The notes below the pieces were generated by a model. The model saw nothing but the letters and a program-made list of their open reading frames with translations. It had not been told where the DNA came from and ran no database searches. From Blepharisma japonicum (Eukaryota; Ciliophora; Heterotrichea; Heterotrichida; Blepharismidae): DNA of 64,000 bases. Both the position numbers and the translations under genes were made by a program. This document shows, one piece after another, positions 9,709 through 20,095 of the stretch (positions are counted from its first letter, which is position 1; the number at the start of each line of letters is the position of its first letter). The DNA is taken from the NCBI GenBank assembly GCA_949751835.1, contig CATKHK010000012.1, positions 62,001-126,000 on the forward strand, in the 5' to 3' direction.

Positions 9709-10251
9709 ATGGGTGCAGCAATCTCCGACTTTTTGCAACATTTAACTGGCCGTAAGCCGATCAATGTATTAATAGTAGGACCTGATAATGCTGGAAAAAC
9801 AACTATTCTTTACAGGCTTGGCCTTGAAAACTCTCTGACAGTAAAAATTCCAATAATTGGATTTCATATTGAGGAAGCTACATACCAAAATATTACGTTT
9901 ACTGTTATTGATCTTTGTCAAAAACATAGATCAGTACAGAGGCAATATTATGATAACATTCAAGGTATAATGTTTGTTGTGGATTCCAACGATGATACAA
10001 GAGATTGCTGGACAAGGGGAGAATTGCATAATTTGGCTAATGATGATCGCCTTATAGGTGTTCCTATGCTAATATTCGCTAATAAACAAGATTCCCCTAT
10101 TGCTATGAGTGTTGATCAAATCAGAGAAAGATTGGGGCTTGATTTGATCAGAGGAAGAAACTGGTATATTCAAAGTGCTAGTTTTATTAATAATCAAGGG
10201 CTAAGAGAAGGATTAGCTTGACTCTCAAGAGCAATTTCACATAAAAAATAA
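9709..10251 (+). CDS. ARF-like protein with degenerate switches (array copy 6)
   Basis: A 180-residue frame with one UGA-encoded Trp (10219, in LAWLSRAI). The P-loop is perfect (GPDNAGKTT), and MFVVDSND, ANKQD and the C-terminal block RGRNWYIQSASF are ARF-like. Switch I reads PIIGFH, so the Thr that senses the gamma-phosphate is Ile, and switch II reads IDLCQKHRS instead of WDVGGQDK. The protein could bind nucleotide but should not switch or hydrolyse in the usual way. Gly2 (MGAAIS) is kept for myristoylation. It lies 141 bp after copy 5 and ends the array; the next gene starts 59 bp on. Confidence 0.78.
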
Positions 10252-10310
10252 TGTTTATATATTCTTGCTATTTATGTAATTAATTTTGATTGATTCTAAA
10301 TTTAACTTAA

Positions 10311-11294
10311 ATGGAACATTTGCCAATATTAAATAAGCCAAAAGTGTTTATTGGGACATCCCAAGTCTCGCCTATTAGTTCAGATATAACTTTACCAACA
10401 GTGACTCCAAGAAACAGAATTGTGAAAAGACAATATTCTAATCTGGGTAGGACATTTAATTTTCCAAAAGCTTATTATCAGCAATATCACCGAAGAGAAA
10501 GATCAATGTTCGACTCTCCTACCAGAGAAGCAAGAATGGCTAAAGAAATAGAAAAAATCAAGCGAATGCAACAAAAAATCTCAAAAGAACGGACAATCCA
10601 AAACATTTTTCAGCAGTATGGAACCCAATTTAGTCCCAAAGAAATTAAAAATTTAACAGAAGATGATTTGCTTAAAAAGGCGTTAAAAAAGAATTTATAT
10701 TTGAAAGAAAAACAAGCTGCTTTGCTTATACAAAATAAATGAAAAAAATATAACTGAAAAAAACTTCAAAATGAGATTTTACTCAAAAGAGAAATCAGTG
10801 CAAAAATAATACAAAATGCTTGAAATAAGTTCAAAGACAACAAGCTCGAGCCAAAGAAATTAAGAAAATCACAAATAAATGCAGCAACAATAATTCAGAA
10901 AATGTGAAAAGGATATAAATCTAGGAGTAGTTATTTAATTATCAAAGAAAAAAATGATCTAATGAAAAATTTGCAGTTTTTTGAAAAAATTAAAGAAGAA
11001 AATAGAAGGATTAGTGCAATTAAGATACAGAGATGCTGGAGGAATTATAAGCAAAGAAAAATAAATAAGAAAATCAAGTTTAATAGGCAACAAAGTATTG
11101 CCAAAAAAATTAAAAAGAAAGCTACAAACTATGTGCAGTATAATCAAAATACCAATATTGAAACTAAGCATTGCCTTAAGCCTCCTTCTGCCGTTACAAG
11201 TAACCTACAGAACACTCCTGAGAAAATTCTTAAAATAGCTAAGTCTGGTGGCCCTTCACCTGAGATGAAGTCTAGCAAGGACAGCACTCATTAA
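10311..11294 (+). CDS. IQ-motif (calmodulin-binding) protein, 327 aa
   Basis: One frame of 327 residues reading four UGA as Trp. Four IQ-type motifs are visible in the second half: AALLIQNKWKKYNWKKL, SAKIIQNAWNKFKDNKL, AATIIQKMWKGYKSRSS and SAIKIQRCWRNYKQRK. Three of the four have their motif Trp encoded by UGA, so the motifs only appear with the reassigned code. IQ motifs bind calmodulin or centrin-like EF-hand proteins, often without calcium. The N-terminal 100 residues are basic and probably disordered, and no motor or other domain is present. A cytoskeletal or ciliary scaffold is the likeliest role. Confidence 0.82.
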
Positions 11295-11529
11295 ATTTAA
11301 TATATTAAATTATCATGTAAAAATATTATATATTAATTCGAGAATAATCGAAAGAGCAGAGTCTATGAGAATGGGATCTTGGTTAATATTGCCTGACTGT
11401 TAAGCCACGAAAAATTGAAATAAAATATAAAAATTAGCGTATTAATAAAAATATATTGGCAAGCTAATTAAAATTTAATAAATAAGTTGCTGAATCAATT
11501 CGAATGTAATTATTACTTATAAAATCAAA

Positions 11530-12732
11530 TTAAGACTGAGGTGTAGCAGTATAATTCAATCTCCTCGGATCAAACTTAATCTGAGCAATTTTGAGTTTCT
11601 TTTTTTTCTGTTCCTTTTTCTTGAAATGTTCCTCAATCATTTTTGGATTTGCAATATTCATTATATGCTGACCTTTTCAGTACTTAACTAAATTCAAAGA
11701 AGTCAATGTTTCCATAACATCGTGATTAGCTATTCCAGTAATATCTGTAATTTCTTTGATGGTTAAATTCCCTCGATCTCTGATTACTTCCAAAATTGTA
11801 TCAGTTCAATAAGATTTATAAGAAATTCTTCCCATATCTGATAGTGGTCTTTCTGGTGTTCCGATTTTTCCTTCTCTTTTACTCAGTTCATAGCTAAGAG
11901 AAATTAAAAACCTTCCATATCCTCTCTGCTGATAAGGTGGCAATATCAAAATGCAAGCTAAATTATAGTCATGATTCCCAATTTCCTTAGAAAAATACCC
12001 TACAACTCTGGAGCATTTTCCTGAATCTTCTGTTAAAACATAAAATTTAAATGGGGAGACATAATAATATAGTGTTTTATGGTCCAAAAACAGCTTGGCG
12101 AGCAAGCAGAAATTTTGGCAATAAAGTTTATGTTCATTTCCCATAACTTCATACACACTAACTGACTTGACTTTCCCAAAATTCACGTTGTCTCTATATA
12201 TCATTTTCCCCATTGGTTTTTTATGCAAACATTTTTTGACATGCTCTCTATAAGTCGATCCATGCCTCATATATTTAAGGCAAAATTCACATATATAAAG
12301 AGTAGGTATATGTGGATATCTTGACAAATATGGTGAATAGTATCATGGACTTATTTCATATCGACCCAGAATAATACGGTCTACGTTTCTTACTTTAGTG
12401 TTTTCTTCATGATCTTTTTCAAACTGGGTAAGCTCTGGGCTATTGAAATTTTCAGACTGACTGGTTGGGCTTAGCTCCTCTCTTTTCCTCTTATTGTAGC
12501 GAGTCACCATGGAATCTGCAGTTTTATCGCTGTCTGGAGGTAAAGGAGCAATTTGATCTGGAGCTATTCACGTATCGAGACGCTTATTGAAAGGAAGATA
12601 ATGGATGTAAAATTCATGACTGGGGATTGAACGTTCATGGATAATTTCTGCTGGATCTAATTAAATCTTACAATATTTCCCGTCTGTCCACTTACAGAGC
12701 ACGCGGGAGCCTAATTTTAGATCACTTTCCAT
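11530..12732 (-). CDS. MYST histone acetyltransferase, Esa1/Tip60 type
   Basis: Exons 12732-12672 and 12656-11530, joined over a 15-nt intron, give 395 residues; four Trp come from UGA. The N-terminal chromo-barrel (LGSRVLCKWTDGKYYPAEII through HYLPFNKRLDTW) marks the Esa1/Tip60 branch. A linker rich in Ser and Lys follows, then the MYST domain: GRYEISPWYYSPY, the C2HC finger ICEFCLKYM...H...C, the active-site Cys in NLACILILPPY, the acetyl-CoA loop QQRGYGRF, and the catalytic-Glu region ending PLSDMGRISYKSYW, whose last Trp is UGA. The winged-helix end (LTIKEITDITGI) is present. The enzyme acetylates histone H4/H2A in NuA4-type complexes. It is slightly shorter than yeast Esa1. Confidence 0.95.
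12657..12671 (-). other. 15-nt intron in the MYST gene
   Basis: GTAAGATTTAATTAG, 15 nt, A at position 10, phase 1 in the codon for Tyr of GKYYPAE. If retained it would place an in-frame TAA straight after the intron start. Confidence 0.9.
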
Positions 12733-12919
12733 TTATCAAGCCAATAAGATAAGAGATAATTTAGATGCTTAGAAAATACATGACATTTTTGATAAAAAAT
12801 TAAGACAGAATTTAAACAAGTCCCAAGTTATCTGGGGTAATATGAGTATTTCCTTAATGTTCTAAATAAAAATACAATTTTAAAAATTTGTAAAATACAA
12901 TTATTTGTACATTTCTCTC

Positions 12920-15280
12920 TTACCCTTCAAAAGTCTCAATACCTCTAATATTAACTCCATACTTGATTTCTCTAGGCTTTATCCTCTTTTTAATAACATG
13001 TCCTATGTCTCTTCCTTTATACCCAACTTTCGGGCTTTTTTGATATTTATCACTAGTCTTTCCAATTATTGCAATTTGTTTAACACTTGACCGGTCTGAT
13101 TCTGAGTCTTCATAAAGTCCTGAGTTTGTTTTTGACCTCTGCTCTTTCAATCTATTATCATTTGAAGTCAATCTTTTTGCTTTTGGATGCAATAAATTAA
13201 TATTGGAGAATTTTTCTGCTTTTTGTTCATTAGATAAGTACCGTTTTGAAGCAACCTTAGGGATCCTGGAATGAGGAGTATTTAGAGCTGAGGTTTTAGC
13301 TGTTGGAGCTTGAGTTATTGGAGGCAAAAAATGATCACTTTTATATGCTTTTGGCTTTGATCGACCATAAAAGGAGGGAGAGTTCATATGGAGATCGGGG
13401 AAAGATATAATTGAAGAGGAGTTTATTTCGTCAATGCTTTGAATTTGACTATAAATTTTTTTGAGATCGGGCTTTATTCCTATATTTTCTTCATTGAAAA
13501 TATCATTTTGAATGTCAATTACATTGTCTCTTAATCTCAGCTGATTTAAAAGCAACTGTATATAAAGCTCTTTTTGCTTTAAAATCACTTGCTCGTGGTT
13601 TTTGTCTCGTTGCGCATCAATAGAATTCATGGCTAAAATCTGTTGTTGCATCATAAGCTGTAAGCTTGATAAATGAGGCTCAGGTATGCCTTTTCTGATT
13701 CATTCTGATTTAATTTCGTCTCTTTTATTTTCTAAGTCTTTAAGTAAATCTTCATAAGTATTATTTACTTGAGTTTGCTCCTCAATTGATTTTTTTAGCC
13801 TTTCTACTTCTTTATTTAAAGCTCTGGCTGCAGCACTGTCTTCTCCAGATTTTGTTTTAGCTTGATTCAGCTCGGTTTGTCTTGAAAATAGCATGAAGCC
13901 TAATTCCTCTTTTTTTTGCTGGGATTCATGAATTTGCTTTCGAATTTTTGCTTCGTCTTGAAAATGTGTATTTAATTCAATTTGGTATTTTTCATTATTA
14001 AATGCAGTTGGGTTTGGATTCTTCGATTTTAAAAGTTTCCTTAAATCAGAGACTTCGTGTCTTAGCTGCGCTATTATTGCTGTATATTTTGCAATATGAT
14101 ATGAAACGTTCACAACATTTCTTTGGAGATTTGTTTTAATATTTTTTGCTCGGTTAGCATATTTTAACGTATTACTTGTATCGAAAAAACTTCCAGAATA
14201 CGGAGAAATACAAGCAATCATGACAGTCCTGCAATTTCCTCCTAAGGAATCTTTCAGCAAACGGGTAAGTTTGGAGTCTCTGTATGGGATATAAACTTTT
14301 CCACCCCTCTCTGTAGCTTCACATAGTGCATTTATACAATTTCCTAATGCAAGCAAAGATCTATTGATATTCGCTCCTTCAATTAGCCTAATTCCTCGAT
14401 TTTTTGTATGAGATGCTCTTTCAGATCCAGCTAAGTCTATAAGTGATAGTTTTCCTACAATTATTTCAGATTCAGTCCCTGAAGCTTTGTCTTTGTATTC
14501 AACTGTAATTTGCAAAACTGCATGAGATCGACTTGACGTCTGGTTTGCTTCTGTAGGCTCACAAGTTCTTCTCATATTTCCCAGCTGCAAACACTCTATA
14601 ACTTCATCTGGAGAAGTTGCCATAAGCTCCGCAAGTCCAGCAACTACAATTCCTTTGACTGGATCTTCGCGGATATCTAGCACACTGCTAGTCGGGTGAA
14701 TTAAATCTTTGACAACCTCATTATAAATTTCCAGGTAGCTTAATTTCACCTTATAAGCTCTTTCTAAAGTTAATTTTTCCACTTTGGTAAAAAGTTCAAT
14801 AAAAGTCATTAGCATTAATCCAGGACTGTTAACTTCTCCAAGCATGGTATATGTTTTTCCTGCTCCTGTTGCGCCATATGCAAAAACAGTAGCGTTATAG
14901 CCATTAAGTACTCCGTCGATTAAGAAATTCGTAGTTTTGTCGAATATGTCCTTTTGTAATGCGTTTTCATCAAATGCATAGTCAAAGGCATATTGTTTTT
15001 CTTTGGCACGGCTCCCTTTGTCGCCGTATTTAAATTGAGGGTCTAATAGCAAAACTACTCTTTCTTCAATGATTTGAATTAGGTTTGTGTCGTCTATTTC
15101 TTTTTCCTTTTTTGTAAGTGGCCTACATCTAACAGCGACGAGAATATTCGATGCGCCTTGTTGCATTTGTCCAACAATGTCTTCATTATCAGAAACGTTT
15201 TCTTCTGCAGCTCTAGTAGAGTTTCTTCTTGAAGATATTCTAGAAGAAATAATAGTTTGATCAGGACCAGCAACACTCAT
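12920..15280 (-). CDS. Kinesin-8 family motor, 786 aa
   Basis: One frame of 786 residues with one UGA-encoded Trp at 13700. After a 45-residue Ser-rich head comes a full motor domain: VAVRCRPLTKKEKE, the P-loop GATGAGKTYTM, switch I NQTSSRSH, switch II DLAGSER, and YANRAKNIK. The neck NVVNVSYHIAKYTAIIAQLR is the kinesin-8 (KIF18/KIF19/Kip3) signature. Coiled coil follows to about residue 560, then a basic, disordered tail. Kinesin-8 motors walk to plus ends and shorten microtubules in spindles and cilia. Its start lies 108 bp from the oppositely oriented coiled-coil gene, so they share a promoter region. Confidence 0.93.
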
Positions 15281-15388
15281 GTTTTTTATGTTTACAAAAC
15301 TTTAAATATTCACGAAAAATCATTATTCCTAAAATTGCTTTTATTTATGTTTAAACTTCTCAAAATTTTCAAATTATTTATTAATATT
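15281..15388. promoter_or_regulatory. Divergent promoter, kinesin-8 / coiled-coil gene
   Basis: Only 108 bp separate the start codons of two divergent genes, so both promoters must lie here or inside the genes. The sequence is AT-rich without an obvious symmetric element. The + gene has in-frame ATGs further upstream (15257), but these fall inside the kinesin coding region; 15389 was chosen as the likely start. Confidence 0.5.
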
Positions 15389-17713
15389 ATGAGGAAAATT
15401 TTCAGGTCTCCTTCAGATAATCGACTTCTACTTGATGTCCAAAGGCTAGAAGATTCAGAAATGGTCCAAATGAGGAATATAATCCAAGACACACTTACAG
15501 AAATGACAAAAGAGCAGGTAAAAAACAAAGAAAAAGCCCAAGTTCTGTTTAGTGAAGTTGTAAGATTAGGTGAAATGAACGAAAAAACAAGTGGTTTTCT
15601 ACAAAATTTATCTTTAACCGTAGAAAATAGACTGTCACAGCTTGAAAGTAGGCTGAGTCTTGGCGAAAGATCAGTTGTAAGCTTGGACTCTAAAAGTGAT
15701 CAGGGAGTCTCCTTACTTATGGATTTAGCAGGAAAAGTCGAAAACCGTGTCCAAGGGATAGAGACAGCTATTCTTGCTTTAGGCTCTGAGCAGCAATATG
15801 ACCACAAACTACTAGACAACGTCAATATCAACTCTCAAAAACTTCAAGACGATTTAAAAAATTTCCTAAAGCAGTTACAGGTTGACATACAGCAAAGGCT
15901 CGAAATAAGATCAAGCGAAATGCTCAACAAATTAATGCTGGAACAAGAAGAAAGGCTAAGACATCATCAAGATCTCAAAAGCAATTTTGAGCTTAAAGAT
16001 AAAATGACACAGGAAAAAATCCAATTTGATAGAGATGAAGTTCGGGATAAATTCACAAGCTTTGAAAGCTATTTTAAGACTGAGCTTCAAAGGAAAGAAG
16101 AATTAATTAATCATATCAGTTCCACTCTGGATATGCAAATTAAAGGGATTTATGATGCTATTAAGCAAGAAGAACAAGCAAGATTCCAAGCAGAAGGAGG
16201 GCTAAGGGACGATATGGCCAGTGTAAGTGACGCTGCAAGGACTGGGCTTGAACAGTATAAAATGCACCAAACTGCAATTAATGAAAAAATGACTGAAATG
16301 GTAAAAACGGAAATTGAGTGCAGGTTGAAGTCGGAAAATGACTTAAAAAATATGATACAAAATACAGTAAAAGGGCTGCTACAAGAGTTAGCTATGCATA
16401 AAGAGACTATGGATAAAAATAGAGTTAAAGCAGAATATGATGTAAAAGAAGCCTCTAAATCTTTTTCGGAAAAAGCCGACTTGTTGAGTAGATATATTGA
16501 AGGTGAAAGCTCAAGAATGTCAGAAAACCTTAAACAGCAGCATAGCCAAAACAAAGAAATAGTCACAGCTTTAACAGAAAGCTTAAAGCAAACCATAATT
16601 GCTAATGAAAAATGAAAATCTGATGCCAGCAAAAAAATAGTGAAGCTTGAAAAACTAGTCATACAGGTCAGGAACGAAATGAATAATTTTGCTATGTCAG
16701 GCGATAACCAAATTGTTACCAAAACAAAGCAGCTGCAAGCAAGCTTAGAAGCTCACCTAGCAAATAACACAAAAATACTAGAAGACCGCATTGAAAGTTT
16801 AGCAAAAATGATTGACAGCAATCTTGGAACTTTTGACCAGTCTCTTGCTCATGACAGAGAAGTATTTTCAAGCATTATAAATAAATTAAATGAAGATATT
16901 TTTGAACAGCATCAGAATTATTGTGAAGATTTTGGGAAATTAAATGAGTGTTTTGATACTTTGCAGTCTGAGATAGAGCTCTTGGATGAACAATTAAATC
17001 AAAAAATTCAGAATGTAGCAAAGCAGTCTGCTGTAGTGGAATCGCAAACTGCTGTGTGACTGTCTACAGAGAAATTGATGAGAGAGCATATGATAAATAG
17101 AGTTGCAGATGAGTTTGATGAAAGTATAAAAGATACTAAAGAAACAATTGATAAGCTGATTGAGACATTAATTGAAAAAGAGCAAGCTCAAGCTGAGATT
17201 GAAGAAAAAATTACCAAAAAATTCGAAGAAGTGGAAGAAAAAATTTCTGATGTAAAAAATGAGATGGAACATAATGAACAAGTAAGAAATCAAAAAGAAG
17301 CAGAAGCTGAAAAGTATGCAACAATTAATGATTTATCTAGCAAAGCAGACGTTGAAGAAACAACTAAGAAAATTGAGAAACTGAGAGGGATTATTGGTTT
17401 TAGAGAAAAAGAAACTAAAGGACTTATAGAAATGTTGAAACTTGATATTAATAAAATAGCTGAAAAAAGTGAAAAACTAGAAAATATGGTTAATGATTAT
17501 ATACAAGAAGTGATTGATAGAAAAAATACAAGCTTTTATGAAAGAATCATGAGGGAAAATGAAAAGCTTTGGCAGGATGTTGTAAATTCAGTAAAATTAA
17601 ACGAGAATAGCAACAATAAAGCTAAGCTGTCAGTATTGCAGGATAAAATATTGCAAATTGCGAATAATTCAAATGGGTATGTTCCAAAAATCAGAGAATT
17701 CAGAGAGATGTAG
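15389..17713 (+). CDS. Long coiled-coil protein, 774 aa
   Basis: One frame of 774 residues ending in TAG, with UGA-encoded Trp at 16613 and 17057. Beyond a short basic start (MRKIFRSPSDN) almost the whole chain is heptad-rich coiled coil with no globular domain, signal or membrane segment. The spacing of charged and apolar residues resembles filament-forming cytoskeletal proteins of the SF-assemblin or giardin kind, but the match is to general character, not to a diagnostic motif. It is divergent from the kinesin-8 gene and converges on the next gene with 75 bp between stops. A basal-body or cortical filament role is possible. Confidence 0.75.
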
Positions 17714-17788
17714 AGATAATTAATAAATAATTCAGAAATCGCTATAACTCCATTATTTATTAATAATGAATTCGGCTATTACACATTT

Positions 17789-18673
17789 TTAAATTTCATT
17801 TTTGTCTTCGTTGCTAGTTGAGTCATTTCTTGGACGACTCTCTTCAACTTCCATGTAGGAATCATCATTTCTTTTAGGATTTATTGCCACTTCCGCTTGA
17901 AATAGTTTTACAGCTTCATAGGGAGGATCTACAAGCATTTTTTCCATACTATCAATCCCTTGATAAGCTTTTCTTAATGGCAGCTCTTTGATTTTTCTCA
18001 ATATATAGCTGATTTTAGGCTTTACTTCTATTTGCTTTATGCTTTGACTTGTTTTACTAGTCTCTCTTTGCATATTTTCAAGGCTAATCGGCAACGGTCT
18101 TTTTTCTTGCACTTCTTGAAGCTTAATACTTCCACGCTCAGGATTTTTATTATAACTTTCCCTTAAATTATTTATTGAAGAGTATTGACTGGGAAGAGAG
18201 TAATTAGGGATATGAGGCTTCCTTTTATTAGGAGAGTCATCGCTATTATCAGTCGATTCTGATCTAAATCTTTTTATTGGGATTGCTGAGACGTTTTCTT
18301 TTTTGTGAGGCAACTTTGAGACATGCTCTTTTTGATTGCTGTCTTCAGGGTCATTTTTTGATTTAGGCTTTTTGGAGAGATTGAGAGAATTTAGATTAGG
18401 AGGGGCATCTGGGATAGTGCTATTTGGGGTTTACTTTGAGTTTTGGATTGTGATGGGAGCTTGGGATGAGACTTCTGGAGGCTTTATTGTGCTTGTTGGG
18501 TTGGAGTGAAAATCTTGCGATCCCGCTAATTCAGGCTGATTTGTTGCTAATTCAAGCTCAATTGGCGCTTTATTAGGGTGCTCCGCAAAAAATAGCAGCC
18601 TATGACTGTATATATTCTTGCAAATCAAAGATTCCAAGGAGATAAGAAGCAAGCTATAAGCTAAATCACTCAT
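17789..18673 (-). CDS. Hypothetical protein, 289 aa, one 15-nt intron
   Basis: Exons 18673-18435 and 18419-17789 join in frame after removal of a 15-nt intron, giving 289 residues. The N-terminal 30 residues (MSDLAYSLLLISLESLICKN) are apolar but lack a typical signal-peptide end; the rest is polar and rich in Ser, Pro, Asn and Lys, with a basic patch KRFRSES that could be a nuclear signal. A short ordered stretch (KISYILRKIKELPLRKAYQG, then VDPPYEAVKLFQAEVAINPK) lies near the C-terminus. No family is recognised. Confidence 0.65.
18420..18434 (-). other. 15-nt intron in the hypothetical gene
   Basis: GTAAACCCCAAATAG, 15 nt, A at position 10. Retention gives an in-frame TAA (AAG TAA). Removal joins QNS to NTIPDAPP in frame. 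Confidence 0.85.
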
Positions 18674-19327
18674 TTTTATTTTTATAGACCAAAAATCTAT
18701 TTAAAAGTCTTTAAAATTGAGCTTTCTGATGTTTCAAGCTCTCCTATTTAATTTATACTAATATATGAGCTTATTTCGAAAAGAATTTTACTACAAATAA
18801 ATTTAATTTAGCTGAATGATTTGGCGGCTATCTTTTAGATATTTCTTAAGTGGTAAGCAGATGCATATCAATTAATCTAATAAGTAGCCGATTTCACTAT
18901 CGTAAACTTTATATCTATAGATTTCCTTATATTCATAGTTTTAATTCCTACACATTTTCATTATATATTTAATATACTCAATTAAAACAAATCATGAAAT
19001 TAAATTCCTAATATCCATACTCATTTGTACTTAAGCTGACCTAATTCATAATACTGTTTATGAAGCACAAAGGAGAGTTCTGATTCTTAAAGAAATGTAT
19101 GTACAAGAGATAGTGATAAAAAATTTACGATTCTTGAAAGGATTGAGGAACTCGGTAAATATATTGTGCGGCCTCTTATAATAAAGAAATTAGTTATTTA
19201 AAAATTTAAAATTTGCAAAAGTACAGTCTTTTGCTTAAATATAAAAATGACAGTGATCATAATTCTGATTTTAATACAAACTCAGGAATTTTTTATAGTT
19301 AAACCTAAATCTTAAGAGTGACTTATT
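18674..19327. other. AT-rich spacer, 654 bp
   Basis: No convincing gene. One short open stretch near 19110-19200 on the + strand can be read DKKFTILERIEELGKYIV but has no start context and stops soon, so it is not called. No RNA gene or repeat seen. Confidence 0.5.
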
Positions 19328-20056
19328 TTATCCACTTTTGCTTCTTTTTTCAGCTTCAGCTTCTTCTTGCTTTTCTTCTTCCTTATTAGATTGATCTTCC
19401 ATTACTGGCAGCGGTTCATTCGGATCTCTCCTTAGTTCCCATCTCTCAATCTCCCTCTTAACCCTATCAATTTGTTTTTCAAAAAACTTTATTTTATTCT
19501 CCACTTCTTTTGTCCCTAAAACAGGTTTTCCTTCCATCTCTTTTGAGGCATCCGCTAAGTTTATTTTCTCTTCTTTTTTAGTCAAGTCACCCAGTGCACT
19601 TTGGAAAAATCCTAATTCTTCGTTTAAAATACGCAGTGAAAAATTAGGCATTGCATTGACATATCTATTTTCAAGTTCTTCTTCTAAATATTTGTTCCCA
19701 TAATACTGAATTGTATGCATTACTGCTCCATCTCCTTTTCTTCTTTCTTCAAAAGACTGCATTGTATAGTTATGAGTTCTATTTTGGAACCTTGGGACAA
19801 GCTCGCTCATTACTTTTTCGACAGCTCTGTCTGTATATAAATAAGCCCTCAAAAGGATCCTTTTTCTTTCGTCTGTGATATTAGTTTTTTTCCCAAGAGT
19901 AATAATTCTATCTGCAATGCCACTTATAGCTTTCGCCTTGGCGCGGGTTGTCACGATTCTTTCATGCTCTATCAGAGAAGTCAAAAGGTTTCTTAAAAGC
20001 TTGTTCCTAGGCTTAGATTTGCGACTAAGCTTCAAAAGGACTTTTCCATGCCTCAT
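19328..20056 (-). CDS. Ribosomal protein bL17, mitochondrial type
   Basis: A 242-residue frame. The first 120 residues match bacterial L17: MRHGKVLLKLSRKSKPR, LLTSLIEHERIVTTRAKAKA, ELVPRFQNRTHNYT and the following beta strands. bL17 sits on the large-subunit surface near the peptide exit. A bacterial-type L17 in a eukaryote belongs to the mitochondrial ribosome. No cleavable presequence is evident, since the conserved MRHGK start is the protein's N-terminus. The C-terminal extension of about 110 residues is Lys/Glu-rich and probably helical, typical of expanded ciliate mitoribosomal proteins. Confidence 0.93.
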   Translation of the reverse strand: MRHGKVLLKLSRKSKPRNKLLRNLLTSLIEHERIVTTRAKAKAISGIADRIITLGKKTNITDERKRILLRAYLYTDRAVEKVMSELVPRFQNRTHNYTMQSFEERRKGDGAVMHTIQYYGNKYLEEELENRYVNAMPNFSLRILNEELGFFQSALGDLTKKEEKINLADASKEMEGKPVLGTKEVENKIKFFEKQIDRVKREIERWELRRDPNEPLPVMEDQSNKEEEKQEEAEAEKRSKSG

Positions 20057-20095
20057 ATTTATTATAAGAAATTATGTATTAAAATGTTAGGCTTA

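Noticed and set aside
15257-15388. Upstream start for the long coiled-coil gene
   Set aside because: The in-frame ATG at 15257 lies inside the kinesin-8 coding region and would add a Phe/Leu/Lys-rich head unlike the rest; 15389 is preferred.
19090-19210. Kinase-like fragment (KFTILERIEELGKY)
   Set aside because: Short, no start, no further kinase motifs, ends quickly; probably chance.
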